Assembly: GCA_958299035.1 (NCBI GenBank)
Contig: CATQJL010000223.1
Coordinates: 8,483,753 to 8,547,752, forward strand
Origin: Cylicocyclus nassatus
Taxonomy: Eukaryota > Nematoda > Chromadorea > Rhabditida > Strongylidae
Direction: 5' to 3'
DNA length: 64,000 bases
Shown: positions 36,500 to 47,859 of the stretch, in pieces
Layout of the letters: each line of letters begins with the position of its first letter
How positions within the stretch are numbered: position 1 is the first letter of the stretch
Made by a program: the position numbers and the translations under genes
The notes under the pieces: generated by a model
Seen by the model: only the letters and a program-made list of their open reading frames with translations
The model's database searches: none
Told to the model about the DNA's origin: nothing

Positions 36500-38847
36500 A
36501 TACAGTAGATCTAAGTTGAAGTCTGTTCTACTGAACGACAGTTGATGAGCAAGAAACTTCCTGGGGAGAGACTAAATGAAAATCAAAACTGTGTACTTAC
36601 TCTTGGGGCACCCGTATAAGATGAGTAAGAGATAAAAAATTCATAAAGGTAGTGTTTAAAAAGCAGAGAGACTTTCGATTTGAACGAAAGCAGCTATCAT
36701 AATGACACAAATGAGAGGTTAGAATATAATTGCCAGGATAAAAGGTTTTATGACAGTTACTGCATCTGTTTTTAAACTATCCCGTTTCGGGGCTACAAAC
36801 TATACCAGTAGTGCAGCTTCCCTGGTGCCCCTCATTAGTTGTTCAAAGGAAGCTTCAAGCTTCTCTTAAATAAGACAACATCGCATAGGATAGCAGATGT
36901 GGTGTTCGCCTTACAATCTGACCGTACAAAAATTTTGAGACTCAAAGAATGTAATGCTTGTAAAAGAAATGACTAGCAGAGTCCAGCTAAGTGGGCTTTT
37001 CAAAATACTCTATCTCTGTTCGTTCGAATAAATAAATCAATAGCACTGAAAAGCCGTCATGAAGAATGATGGTAGGCTAGCATGCGCACAACATAGCAAA
37101 ACTCAGACAGGTTTATCAAGAAGAAGCAAGTTGCCGTGATTTTCAGAGTGAGTAGCGTCCACCACTGCATAAAATGTGATTTTGTATGTGCTCATAGATC
37201 ATGCCTTCTAGTGAAGGATTTCGCATCGCAGACATAATGGAAGACTTGTATGAGGTGCGCTTCAAACGCAAGCTCGAATCTGCTTTCCAAGTCGGGTGAC
37301 CATGCTTGGGATGAATTTAGTACCTAAAGATACAAATTTTACAATAAAGGCATGCCTCTTTTCAAATTTACGTACTTGCGCAAATGCCCACGCTTATGGA
37401 ATAGCGATCATTGCCAGTATCTTCATTTTCAGCTCCTCCACTGACATAATTACAGTTAATCCCTCTCTGGGAAACGATCCTTAGTTGAAGTGGCACCTCC
37501 ATTTGTGACGTAGCATATAATGGGCATCGGATGCTGATTTCAAATCCGTCTTCTTTTTCTGCAAGGGACCTGTGAATTAGGAGTTATGAGCACTGAATGC
37601 TCAATCAAACCAAACTTCAAAAAGTGGTGAGAGACCTTCCAGCTCGCAGGTGAGATAATGATGTGATTGGGACAGCGAACAAGATTTTTTCCCGAAGAGA
37701 GGTCCGACAATCAGCAGTGTCTCATTTTGAGGCCACTCTGACTGAGAGTCTTTTTCTTTTGATAGCGCAGATGACGATGGCTATCGACCGTATTATTTAG
37801 TCGAGGTTCGCTTTCTTGAGCGGGCGGGGCTTCCAAGCTTGATTTACATTTCACATTCCTAATTCTTTTTCTCCAAAAATTTAACATAGATCTTAAGCGG
37901 TCGAACACCGAGTGCTGATTGAAAACGGTGATCGTCATAAAAGCTCCTGTCAGTCGAGAGCGCTCAACAAAGCTTTGGACAGAAGCTTAAGTAGCCAATC
38001 TGACTGAACTTATCGTTAGATGCAGCATAAAGCGCTGACTTTGGAATTGTTTTCTTATAGGGAGGCACTTTTGGGGAAGAAGCTATAAGCCAGTAAAGGT
38101 CATTATTTCGCTAAGAAATTGTGCGTGCAGAGTGCAATTTGGCGGTGCGAACCATGTTCGCCTTAATGCTGGGGCAAAACATGCAGCTACTCATTTAGCT
38201 CATAACTGAAGGTGAGCTAAAGGGGCAGTAATGTGCTCAATCTCGCAATTCTTGGTGCGATTTTCTCACAACAAAACTGCTCATAAGTTCGCCTACAAAG
38301 GAGTTCAGCAGATACGGAAAACATGTTTAGAGTCAGCATTGCGGATTGTTTGGATTGGCCAGTTCTGATCATTACTCAGTTTCGTTCGAATGGAGCGGGC
38401 AAACGCGAGGCAGAGCCCGATCTCTCAAGGTTAGGATCCTCCAGCGAGACGTTGCCAAACTTGCCAGATTGGACCCAAGAGTTTGCGTTGTGTCCTTATT
38501 CACCGTGCAACCATGAGAATGATAGAATCGTTTAATGACTTAATGTCATTTGACACATTCTCTTCATTTTATACAATAAAGTTGTGCTGTAATTTGCTAA
38601 GAACCCCAGAAGTAGTACGACTTTCTGGGCGCAAATGTATTTATGGATGCAGCATTATAAGGGCTTACTGACTCTAACTGTAGAGCTCAAACTTTGACTC
38701 TTTTTCCTGCAATTTAAAAAATTCCTTCATCCAGTGAACTTTATTATCTTCTTTGCGTCAACAGTGTTTGAAGACTGGTAACAGCATTTGAAATAGGACA
38801 TCGTTCACTTTCCTTGTGCCATTATAATTAACATTGACAGACTCAAC

Positions 38848-38938
38848 ATGGATTCTTTTCAATCGGAATTTTCATATCAAGCAAATGTCATACTGAACAG
38901 TTTTCGGGACACATCATCTCCACGCACAGTTGAGGACG
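38848..38938 (+). CDS. Candidate first exon, family unknown
   Basis: ATG at 38848 opens 30 codons (start MDSFQSEFSYQANVILNSF) ending in a good donor (GGTAAGTG; exon ends in phase 1 at 38938). The homologous site at 57671 has a TAA as its fifth codon, so that copy is broken. No following exon was found. I do not recognise the protein. Confidence 0.3.
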
Positions 38939-38960
38939 GTAAGTGGTCTTACAAATAGTT

Positions 38961-39906
38961 AAAAATCAGTAAACTTCCGAGGTTTTGCAGCTTTAGACTA
39001 TTTTCAAGTCCAAGAGGTGCACCTCTTGGACTTGAATCCTTCACCCTGATTGTCTTACTTCATATGAACTATTTATATGTATGTCAGGTAAAAAGAGGGG
39101 AAGGGAAGTCGCCATTCACCGGTTAGGCACAGCCAGGGCTCGACACAGCTGGCACCGGGTCAAACTAGATATCGGGCTTTAGGGCGGAAAGCAAAGGGGA
39201 TATCGTTTTTCCGAGGGTCCGAGGCGGAGAAGTGCCGCAAAAATGCCGCAGGCATGCCACCGGCATGCTGTCCATCAACAAACGAAGGTGCTGTTTTCAG
39301 CCAAAACGCAATAGTATAACACCAAATTTTGTGTGTGCATGCGCATTAGTGGACCCGAACTAAAAGGCCCAAAAATTTATGAAAACTTATGTGAATGAAA
39401 GCTGTGCTGAACTTTTTTCCAAATTAACTTGCACCGTGCGAGCTGGCTGCCAGCTGAGCTTTCGCTGATACTTTGCTTACATAAGTTTTCATACTTTTTT
39501 ACATGAAACGTATCTATACTGTAAAAGATTACATACAAATAAGAAACAGTTTCATAATGTTTTCTTTTCAGTATTTTAAAGCAACCTGAACTACTCGGTC
39601 TGCTCCGCAGTCGAGGTCGGCTTTTTATGTTTCTTAAGACCCGATTCGACCACTTAAAAAGCTCAGAAAGCTGTGAAAAGTTGTTTCATGAAATCAGCAT
39701 GCATGAAAACTCTGCTACATACCTTCACATAATATAAAAATAATGACGGGTTTTCAAAACAGGTCAAAGGGGACTTCGTACGAAATCTTCAAGATCAAAC
39801 GGGACTTCGTTTGAAATTTTCCTGGTGCCAACTCGTGCCGAGCCCTGGGCACAGCTCATCTGGAGTTGCTGGGCACCGCCCAGTTAACGTGGGGACGTCA
39901 AACCAT
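38961..39906. other. No gene recognised
   Basis: Contains the perfect palindrome at 39003-39036 and repeated short aagttttcat strings. No frame of note. Confidence 0.4.
39003..39036. repeat. 34-base perfect palindrome
   Basis: Self-complementary without loop: ttcaagtccaagaggtg and its exact complement. Lies just after the end of the duplicated block 36107-38960. Confidence 0.9.
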
Positions 39907-40224
39907 CTAATTAGTCTGCGTCTCGACATGTCCATTCCATAGTAAAGCTCGTCCCGAGCTTTCATCTTTGACCATGGCTTGGGAGTAGGGAACCATTGCC
40001 GTCATCGAATTGCCCATTACCATTTGTTTCATCACTGCTTCGTTTGAGGGCAAGAGGGTGTTGTTTATACCAACATCGTCATCAAAACTGCCCATGTACC
40101 ATTTGATCGTTCCTTTGGTTGAGGGCATGATGTTGTTGGTCGCTTCGTTGTTTAGTTGCTTGATTTCTTGTACGTGGACAAGGGGAAAAGAGCTCATAAG
40201 AAACGCACGGCTTTCGCACGCCAT
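39907..40224 (-). CDS. Candidate protein with an internal two-unit repeat
   Basis: ATG at 40224 gives 105 codons to TAG at 39907 on the minus strand. The product is Asn/Met/Ser rich and contains two related segments, NIMPSTKGTIKWYMGSF and TLLPSNEAVMKQMVMGNS, which suggests an internal duplication. No signal peptide or known domain. An overlapping plus-strand frame (40010-40291) is probably its shadow. It may instead be one exon of a longer gene. Confidence 0.35.
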   Translation of the reverse strand: MACESRAFLMSSFPLVHVQEIKQLNNEATNNIMPSTKGTIKWYMGSFDDDVGINNTLLPSNEAVMKQMVMGNSMTAMVPYSQAMVKDESSGRALLWNGHVETQTN

Positions 40225-40370
40225 GTTAAAAGAAAGAGCTCGTTTTGAGCTGAGAGATAAACGGAGCAAAACAAACTTGGAAGTTGTATAATGATCAAAA
40301 TAGTGTGCGGGTAAGGCTTCCGCAGTTGTTCGGAGAGGCGGACGGATTCGATAATGATGATATTAATACA

Positions 40371-40664
40371 TTATGGATGGATGGGCTCTATCCGAGCTGA
40401 AGGGACGAGTGTGGCAATGCTTGCGATGAGGATAAAACAACTGGTAGGAGCGGTATAGTTCAAAAGTCGAATTGGGATATATTTGAAGTTTTGATATGTG
40501 GCGATGGGGTTGTCGTGAACATTGAAGAAATACATACACATGTGCGGACAACAATAATGCAAATCAAAATCACTATTGTGACAGAAGTTCTTTGAAGATT
40601 CGTCGTTACAGCATTCAGAAAAAATCAAGGGCAATAAAAAAATGAAATTTACGGAATCTATCAT
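40371..40664 (-). CDS. Candidate secreted Cys-rich peptide (weak)
   Basis: ATG at 40664 starts with a signal-peptide-like segment (MIDSVNFIFLLPLIFS), followed by a Cys cluster (ECCNDE.., HYCCPHMC). The second half is hydrophobic and unlike a mature secreted domain. It lies upstream of 39907-40224 on the same strand. Only composition supports it. Confidence 0.25.
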   Translation of the reverse strand: MIDSVNFIFLLPLIFSECCNDESSKNFCHNSDFDLHYCCPHMCMYFFNVHDNPIATYQNFKYIPIRLLNYTAPTSCFILIASIATLVPSARIEPIHP

Positions 40665-42083
40665 GTGGGCAACTCAAGAGGCAACACTTCCCTAACGTTG
40701 CCCACAAGAGCGTGGTTGAATTTGGGTGATTGAAAGGCTTTTTTCGAATCGCCCATCGAAGAAGTCTTTTTCAGTATAGTGCGAAGCTTGCGGCAAACTT
40801 ACCCTTTACCAGTAGCCGCTGCCACAATGAGATTAGTGAAGAATTATTGATTTGCTACTGGTAACGGTTCTGTCTTTCTCAGATGCTCTGAACATCTGAT
40901 TTAGATTGAAACACGAGTTCGAATAAAAACCGTCTGTTGTACAATGGAACTAAACAATACGAACATACTTGAAAAAACTTACTTGAAAAGGGGGCACATT
41001 GAACAAGACGAGACGAAAATTCTTATGGAACAGCTATTTCAAGAGAAATCAAGTCGAAAAAAAACTACAGTCTCTGTACAATTTCTTCTTCGCATCCCAT
41101 TTTGTTTCTCAGCCTCGCTTCCGCGTATCTAAAATTGTCTCAAGAGCACTAATCGCGCCAGATGAAACTCATATAGGCCTTTATATCGCACAGTTCGTTT
41201 TACGGGGAGAAAAGTTACTGATTAAATTGAAAATAAGTAATCATCATAGTGGAATTCTCCGACTGAACTCAGTCGAATTCAAATTTCCCAAATGTTGTGC
41301 GAAAGAGTTTTTTGTGCGGTAATAGTGAGCTATGGTTAATGGTTCTGAGCAAAGTTGACGGAAAATGCAAAGTGAACTCTACTCTTTGACCGTGGCGGGA
41401 GCGTTCCGCTCGTCTAGATTCAAAATGAAGGGCTTTGAAAAATGCTGGTTTTCGCCATTTTCGCGCTCTTCAGGGTGAATTTTTGGATTCAGCGCGTCGA
41501 TTCACCCCAGATAAGCGAGAAAACGACAGATCGAGGATTTGCCGAGCCACTGCTTTTAATAAAGTGTGCTTGCACTGCAGGTAATTTGAGTAAAACCTGC
41601 GCGTAAACAAGTAGCTATCCCTGCGACGCAGGTCACAGGGACAGCGCCCGGCATTTAGCGGGCGCATCTTGCGCCCGCTATATGCCGGCAATACTGGCTG
41701 ACTATTCGTTCATGCGCAAATTCTACCGCATTTCACTTGCTGTGCAAGCACTATATCGAGCGAAAAATCTACTCGAATGACAGTAGACTTCATGATGGAA
41801 ATGCGAAAGCAGACTGGCAGCAAAAGGAGGCCACTTCGTTAAAAATGCACGTGTATGCGTGACGCACAATGGACACCAAGTTTGCCGCTATTATTTGTTT
41901 GTTATCAGAAATGCAGAGCGATTTGGTTGTCAGTTATATCATAAACTATGCTGTTATCCTTTCAACGTTGGACAAGGCCGAGCTACAGTCTCGTTTTTCG
42001 ATGATATAACTAAAGTTAATTAAGCTGAAGAGTGTAAATGAAACAAGTAGATGCAAGAATGTGTATTTTTTCAAAGTTATGTA
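40665..42083. other. No gene recognised
   Basis: Frames at 40944-41322 (+) show no domain. The GC-rich hairpin at 41648-41688 lies here. Confidence 0.4.
41648..41688. repeat. GC-rich hairpin, 19-base arms
   Basis: ccggcatttagcgggcgca at 41648-41666 pairs with 41670-41688 with one mismatch, around a 3-base loop. It stands out in an AT-rich setting; probably a MITE fragment. Confidence 0.8.
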
Positions 42084-45000
42084 TCAAACGCAATTATATA
42101 TCTTAAACTCGTCACATCCATCCTCTCCCCATTCGCTGAGGAGCTTTCCATAATAGCACTTATGGACTGTGTGGTCTAACAACTCAGGGGCAGGCGTAAA
42201 TTGACCGCCGCAGCTTTCATCTGTAATCGGAAGATGTGTTGTTGTTCTCGATAAATAAAAACCATAATTTTGTACCGGTTTCGCACACTTTAAAGATTCC
42301 GTTTTCCATGGTTCGCCCATAGTAAACCTAAATAAGTTTGTAAGCAGTAGTTCTGGTAGAAGTCACTGTAAAAAGAGCTTTCTAAAAAAACCTTCCTATT
42401 CAATAGCTCTGTTACCGAGGAGCGGCTAGAACATAACAAAGAGCGGCGAAGATGGGCGAAAAAAGGAACTTTTTACAGCAAACGTATTCATTTTATTTCA
42501 AATGCGCTTTTTTTCTAGGCAAGTTTGTTTATTTGCATTTATATTCTGTCACGTGCAAGCAGCTTTGCTTGTAAAGGTGCGCATGGGGGATGTAAGAATA
42601 TTTCCAGACTGTGTGATCAAATCCCTTGTCTCCTTTCACTACATGGGTTGCAACAACGAAGTAAATAATAGGTCACTCCAGAAACGATTCGATTGCTATC
42701 GCACATTCACTACACTTTCTTCGCGTTTATATTCTACGTGTCCTGCAACAAACTAAATCACCACATAGTATTCAGATGTGCTTTCTTAGACTATACATGC
42801 GAACGAAGAAAAATTGCAGCTTATCGTGTGGTCAAACAAAAGGCACTTTCTCGAGAAAAAGAGTTGTCTATAAGTAACAACGAGTTGGCCCCCTTACGCT
42901 TAGTATTTCCCTCAACGAATGCGCTACAAAAAACACAACTGCAAAAAACAAGTTTGTTGCTAAAATTTGTTTTGTGGTTATTCTCAACTCTTTTGATGTC
43001 CTTGATAAAATGAGCTGAAGATCGAAACTGGTGACTAAGGCATTGCTTATTGTGTTATAAGGCGGGTGGAAAAAATGGTGCAATTGCGACTGTGCACCTT
43101 CATTTGTGTCGCTGATCTGGTGCGTATAGGCACGCCAATCGCAAGAATCCCTTGAGTAATTTTTTCTGTAACTCAATTTGACGTTTATCCACTTGTTTCA
43201 TCGTTCAGACACCAACTCAAACGATTGTTAGCCGAAGACTCTTACAAACAGAGTGCACCGTAATGGAATGTGTTACAATGCTCACCTCCTTTTTATGATG
43301 GTGGTATTGCAACTTTCCAAAAAGTGTAGGGATGTTGAGTGGGATTTGGGGTACCATATCATTGTCATGGATGACGCGGAATGCATAGTCGATCTGCAAA
43401 GGGTAAAAACCAGTTACAGTATTAGCTCCCAAATTAGAGCTTGTTTTGAGACTTGATACTTAGAGAGTCTAAGCAAGTTTCGCTTTTGCTTTGCATAGTA
43501 AAAGAAATAAACTCTGTTTGTAAAGACTTTCGAATTTCAAGACGTGTGAGGCTATTTTCCAAACCCCTTCTTTAATTTCTTCTATTTTCACATGTTCTGA
43601 ATAGAATATTCATGAGCGCTACAGCTTGTAAAATTGTTTCCTTCTCTTCATTTCCAAATGACGCTGATAGAATAATATGCGAGAACAGATGCTGCTTAAG
43701 CTTCAAAACTTTTTGACATACAGATGTGCTTGTAGTCGTACACCGTGTTGTCATACCTTATCATTGAGCCTATCAGCAAATACCCCGTCCCCTGTCCTGG
43801 GCTGGCCAAACGTCATTAACTTTATTCTTGACTTTTCTGCAGTTCCTGTCTCCAGTAAATAAGATGCCGCCAGAGATGCCAATGCACCTCCCAGTGAGGG
43901 CCCAGTTATCTGAACTCACATAATAAGGAAAGTTTTCTCCTTAAAGCGCGTACCCAAATGTCATATGTTGGGATCTTCATACATACTGCTCCTAGTTAAT
44001 TTATCCATTCTCGTATGAAACACGCTGTTGAAAGCATGAAGGAAGTAGTTGTTCACCGACGCACCACCAAACCATTCTTTCTAGAAAAACTTTTTTCGCT
44101 CATACAAGCATTTTGTGATATGCTTGACTTACATTTAAAAGGGAATGAAAAAGCTCCTTGACAAGCTGCATATTATTATCTGTTCCTCTGTAAAAAATGA
44201 AAGAATGGTCATATTATTCAAATGGATTTGATGTTAGATGCTATCGTCGTTATGTGTTTAGGAGATAGAAACCAGAGGTACTTTCGAATCAAGGTAAGCG
44301 GTATGTCAAGACTAAGTCCCTGTACCATCGCTTTTTTGAAAACAAAGTTATCCTCGCTTAATAATTTTACAAAGTCTCTCTCGATGCATAGCGCAAACAC
44401 AAAATAACATGTTTTCCAAAATACAAAAACGGAAAGGAATTTTAGCTTCTTCCCGTTGTTGAGGGGCAATTGCACGTAGAGGTAGATTGGAAAGTGTATC
44501 TATTATATATCGAGCTCTTTTCTGGAAAAAGCAACGAAATTCATCTTCGCTGACCAAAGATAGATTTTTTGCCTACAAATTATTCATGATAGTGACATTA
44601 GAAACTTTTGTGAACTCGCGTACTGCGCTAAACAAGCAACTGCTTATTTGAATCTTGCATTCAAATTGCTTGGTGAAACCCAAAATACAAATTCCAGCCT
44701 GCCTCCAAGATTTCCGCTCCGGGCCCTGGTCAGCACCTAAAGACGTTAGACACTTGAAACTATGTCTATGAAGCCGTATTTGTTAATCGCTTGAGTGAGA
44801 ATTGCCATTGAACATGTTATGAGAATGTCAAGTAACCTGAAACTCAGCACTATTGCTTTCTCTTTGCCGTGAAGCAGAGCCGTTTATGCCGAACAGTTGA
44901 CTTTTTTGAGAGATATCGGGCCGCTGCAGTCCGTTTTGTAGAATTTCACGACCTGAACAATATTTGCTCGCAATTCATACCTGTTAAGAAAAAGAAAATT

Positions 45001-47113
45001 CTATTTTTTTTCATACTAGCAACTACATTTCTCATCCCCAGCGAATCCCTAAGATGCATGACGAATTTACATCTCGTAGCAGCTTGAGTAAAAACTGCGG
45101 ACTATTAATGTAAAAGTTAGAGTTTGAAGATGCTTCAAATTTTAGAATAGTGTCTATATAAATGCGTACAATCATGCTATATTAGGTTGTTCCGAAAGTT
45201 CTGTCCGACTTTCAGTTGCATTGTTTTAACGCAGCTTTCTCTTAGAGTTTTGCAGTTGTTGCAGTATTATTAACATTATCTAGAAGCAGTTTTCCTGCTC
45301 TTTCCTTTTCTAAATCTCAATGAAACAACTTCTCAGTAATGAACTCAAGCCTCGAAGTTGAGTCGGCAAAATGCAGTCAAAAATTCGAAGGTCAACTCAG
45401 TTATTCTAAGGCAACAACAACCTATGTATAGAAACTGATGTCCGATATCGAATACGTTAGAGTGAAGCGAGAGCAAGCAGGGACCATTAGTCAATAGCTT
45501 TTTTCGTTCGTGACAACAAGGAGAGGACAAATATTCGAAAGCCGGCATACTTGCTCGCGCGAAGGAGGACTCAAATAATGGCCTTTTTTGATTGCTCATA
45601 AAAAATTTTTATGCAACAAAGACAACATGAATTTTCTTTAGGCATAAAAAGACTTCTCAAATGTAGGTTATCAATGATGTCAACCGAATATGCTGCCTAT
45701 CCTTACAGGCAGTAACATTAGCTTATCAAAATTTTCGAGGAAACCTTGCAAAATCCTTCAAATTTTCTCTTCTTTCTCAATTGCCTTTTTCACATAGCAA
45801 ATTATATTTATGATAGCCGTAAACTCGGTTAACCCAACAAAATTTGATTTGATCAAAAATATTGATTGGGAAAGTTATAGCATTTTAAATCGGAGAATCC
45901 GCACATTGGGCAGAACTTTGGGAACGACCTAGTTTAGCCATGACTATGTTAGCAGTCAATCTTGAGTTATTTTCACTTTCGCTCATCTGCCATGTTCCAC
46001 TTTTGATGGCACTCATGTGAATAATATCCAAATGTGTCTACGCAGCTGTGGATACGTTACGCATATTTTCTTGTGTCTTTAAAATGAAATGGGGATAATC
46101 TTTAAGAGCTAAAACATGCTTACTTTCAAGGAAAGGCAAAGATAAGTCAAAAATTCAATACTTTTCTCGAAAAGAAAAGTACTCTTATCTGATGTGACAA
46201 ACGCAAATATTAGGTTAAACCGAAAGTTCTTTCCCCTCATTTTCAAAAATTCATAACTTCTGATTTTTTCAACCAATTTGGCTGCATCTATTTTTGTATG
46301 AAAGAGTAACTCATGCTCTTCATAACGACATCATAGCTGCTTGCCAATGATCATTTGTTGCATGAATAGGAGCGGTAGAAGAATTAGTCAAAATTTGAAT
46401 TTTCTGTGTAGGGTCATAAAAAATCGGAAACTTGTAAGAAAAATCGGAGCAGTCAGTATTGTAGGTTGTTTTACGAGCATTTTTCAATGGTGCAAAGTTT
46501 GCGTTGATTGAGCGTTTCTATCAAAAGTTATGATTTCCCTGAAAAATGCCAAAATAATCAAATTCGCCCTTTTGTATGGCTTGCTCGAAAATCATAACTT
46601 TTCATAGAGACGCTCAATCGGTGCAAACTCTGCAATATTAAAAAGAGCTGGTAAAAGAACCTACACTACTGACTGCTCCGATTTTTCTTGCAAGTTTCCG
46701 ATTTTTTAAGAACCTACAAGAAAATTCAAATTTTGACTAATTTTCTTCTATCGCTCCTATCTATGCAACAGATGATCTTTAGCAAGCAGCTAAAATGTCA
46801 TTATGAAGAGCATGAGTTACTTTTTTATACAAAAATAAACGCAGCCAAATTGGTTGAAAAATTCGGAAGTTATTTTTTGAAAATGGGTGGAAGAACTTTC
46901 GGCCAACCTAATATGTGCATACTTGAGTTATCCCCTGCAAGAAAAATCATGCCTCACATTTCCATCAAGGAGACCGACGCATTCACTCGGATTGTCTGAA
47001 TAAGCCGCAGCAGCCAGAGGGAGCATTCTCTTGAGAGCGAAGTTATGGGTAAAGGAGCCTTGGGACTGAGCTCCGACCACAACAAGCGAAAGCGTAGCAA
47101 TTAACCCATACAT
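42084..47113 (-). CDS. Fungal-type class 3 lipase, secreted (possibly pseudogene)
   Basis: Exons on the minus strand: 47113-46958, 44187-44133, 44080-43954, 43909-43757, 43393-43286, 42327-42276 and 42220-42084, all with GT..AG borders. The N-terminus has a signal peptide (MYGLIATLSLVVVGAQS) and FALKRMLPLAAAAYSDNP, typical of nematode class 3 lipases. Next come RGTDNNMQL (oxyanion loop region), WFGGASVNNYFLHAFNSV, the nucleophile elbow ITGPSLGGALASLAAS, LMTFGQPRTG, the Asp region HDNDMVPQIP, His in QYHHHKKEV, and the C-terminal DHTVHKCYYG..GEDGC. The likely triad Ser, Asp and His is present. Faults: the elbow His (usually GHSLGG) is Pro, and exon 44080-43954 is 127 bases and shifts frame. The exon(s) between 46958 and 44187 for the first strands were not found. 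The predicted role is hydrolysis of lipid esters outside the cell. Confidence 0.88.
43954..44080 (-). pseudogene. Frameshifted internal exon of the lipase
   Basis: Bordering exons end and start in phase 0, but this exon is 127 bases (42 codons plus one). The entry frame reads WFGGASVNNYFLHAFNSV and then reaches a TGA; the family motif YDIW just before the donor lies in another frame. A one-base insertion (or assembly error) between about 43960 and 44010 explains it. An alternative donor (GTATGT) with an acceptor five bases upstream would keep frame but drop conserved residues. Confidence 0.7.
45182..45932. mobile_element. TTAGGTTGTTCC-ended element in a lipase intron
   Basis: The left end TTAGGTTGTTCCGAAAGTTC is matched inverted by gaactttgggaacgacctag at the right. 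Preceded by TA. 751 bases, no readable transposase. Confidence 0.7.
46210..46911. mobile_element. Family A foldback element, copy 1, in lipase intron 1
   Basis: TTAGGTTAAACCGAAAGTTC at the left is inverted at the right; TA flanks both sides. Internal halves are also inverted (tcagtattgtaggtt with aacctacactactga). 702 bases. The right end is 46 bases from the donor of the signal-peptide exon (46958). Confidence 0.9.
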
Positions 47114-47437
47114 CCTGAAACTTTTAATGAATGAACATCTGTTTAAACAAATTTGGCTAGTTTTCAAAATACGTTTTGATATTGATCAATACGCCTTTGT
47201 GGATCTGAAATTACAAAGCAAGTTCTCTTTTCCCTCATTCCAGCCTGAGTTGTTCTATGGATGAAGCACCAACCCTTTCAATATAGTCATCTATGTTTTT
47301 TTAACTTTTTTGCCTCCATGAATATAGTTAACGCTTCAAAACATGCATATTTGTTTTTGCTAAAGAAGAGTCATCCTACAACGTTATTAGTCAATGTGTG
47401 CGCAAACTTGATTGATTTGAATATCCACGAGATTACC
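47114..47437. other. Upstream of the lipase
   Basis: Presumed promoter side of the lipase gene. No defined element was recognised. Confidence 0.3.
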
Positions 47438-47859
47438 TCAAAGGCAGCGGCTCGGCAGAATGACAACTTTGTGATAATTTATCGTTCTCGGCTCCCCTAG
47501 ATGAGCTAAGTCCAAGGCTGTGCTTTGCAGCTTCGGAAGAACTATCAATAACCCGTTTTTTCCAAACCTGAAAAGTGCTATTTGGGCGGGCCACGAAGTA
47601 GCTGGTCGAGCCAATAATCCAATTGCCGCCGAGATGTTTACGGTGTCTCCACAGACGAGCCAATCGCGCTTTAGAGGGCATATGTACGCCGTCCGCCCAA
47701 ATAGCACTTTTCACGTCTGGAAAAGCGGGTTATGGATATCTTTTGAAGCTGCAAAGCACAGTTTGTGCTTTGCAGCTTCAAAGACTTAGCTCATCCAGAA
47801 GAACCGAGAATGGAATAAACCAAAGTATGTCATTCCGCCGAGTCGCTGCCTTTGAAAGC
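47438..47859. mobile_element. Foldback MITE with CAAAGGCAGCG termini
   Basis: The left end caaaggcagcggctcggcag recurs inverted to 47859. Arms of about 200 bases pair well (aaaagtgctatttgggcgg with its complement). The hairpin at 47742-47782 lies in its right arm. Frames 47433-47880 on both strands come from the repeat. Confidence 0.85.
47742..47782. repeat. Perfect 19-base-arm hairpin
   Basis: tttgaagctgcaaagcaca pairs exactly with 47764-47782 around a 3-base loop. Nested in the right arm of 47438-47859. Confidence 0.9.

Larger units (their letters stand above)
36107..38960. repeat. Duplicated block, copy 1
   Basis: From the foldback onward, 36500-38387 matches 55833-57251 at high identity by eye, and 38760-38960 matches 57578-57785. 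About 430 bases at 37662-38095 are absent from the other copy. In between (38388-38760) the copies differ. Confidence 0.85.
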
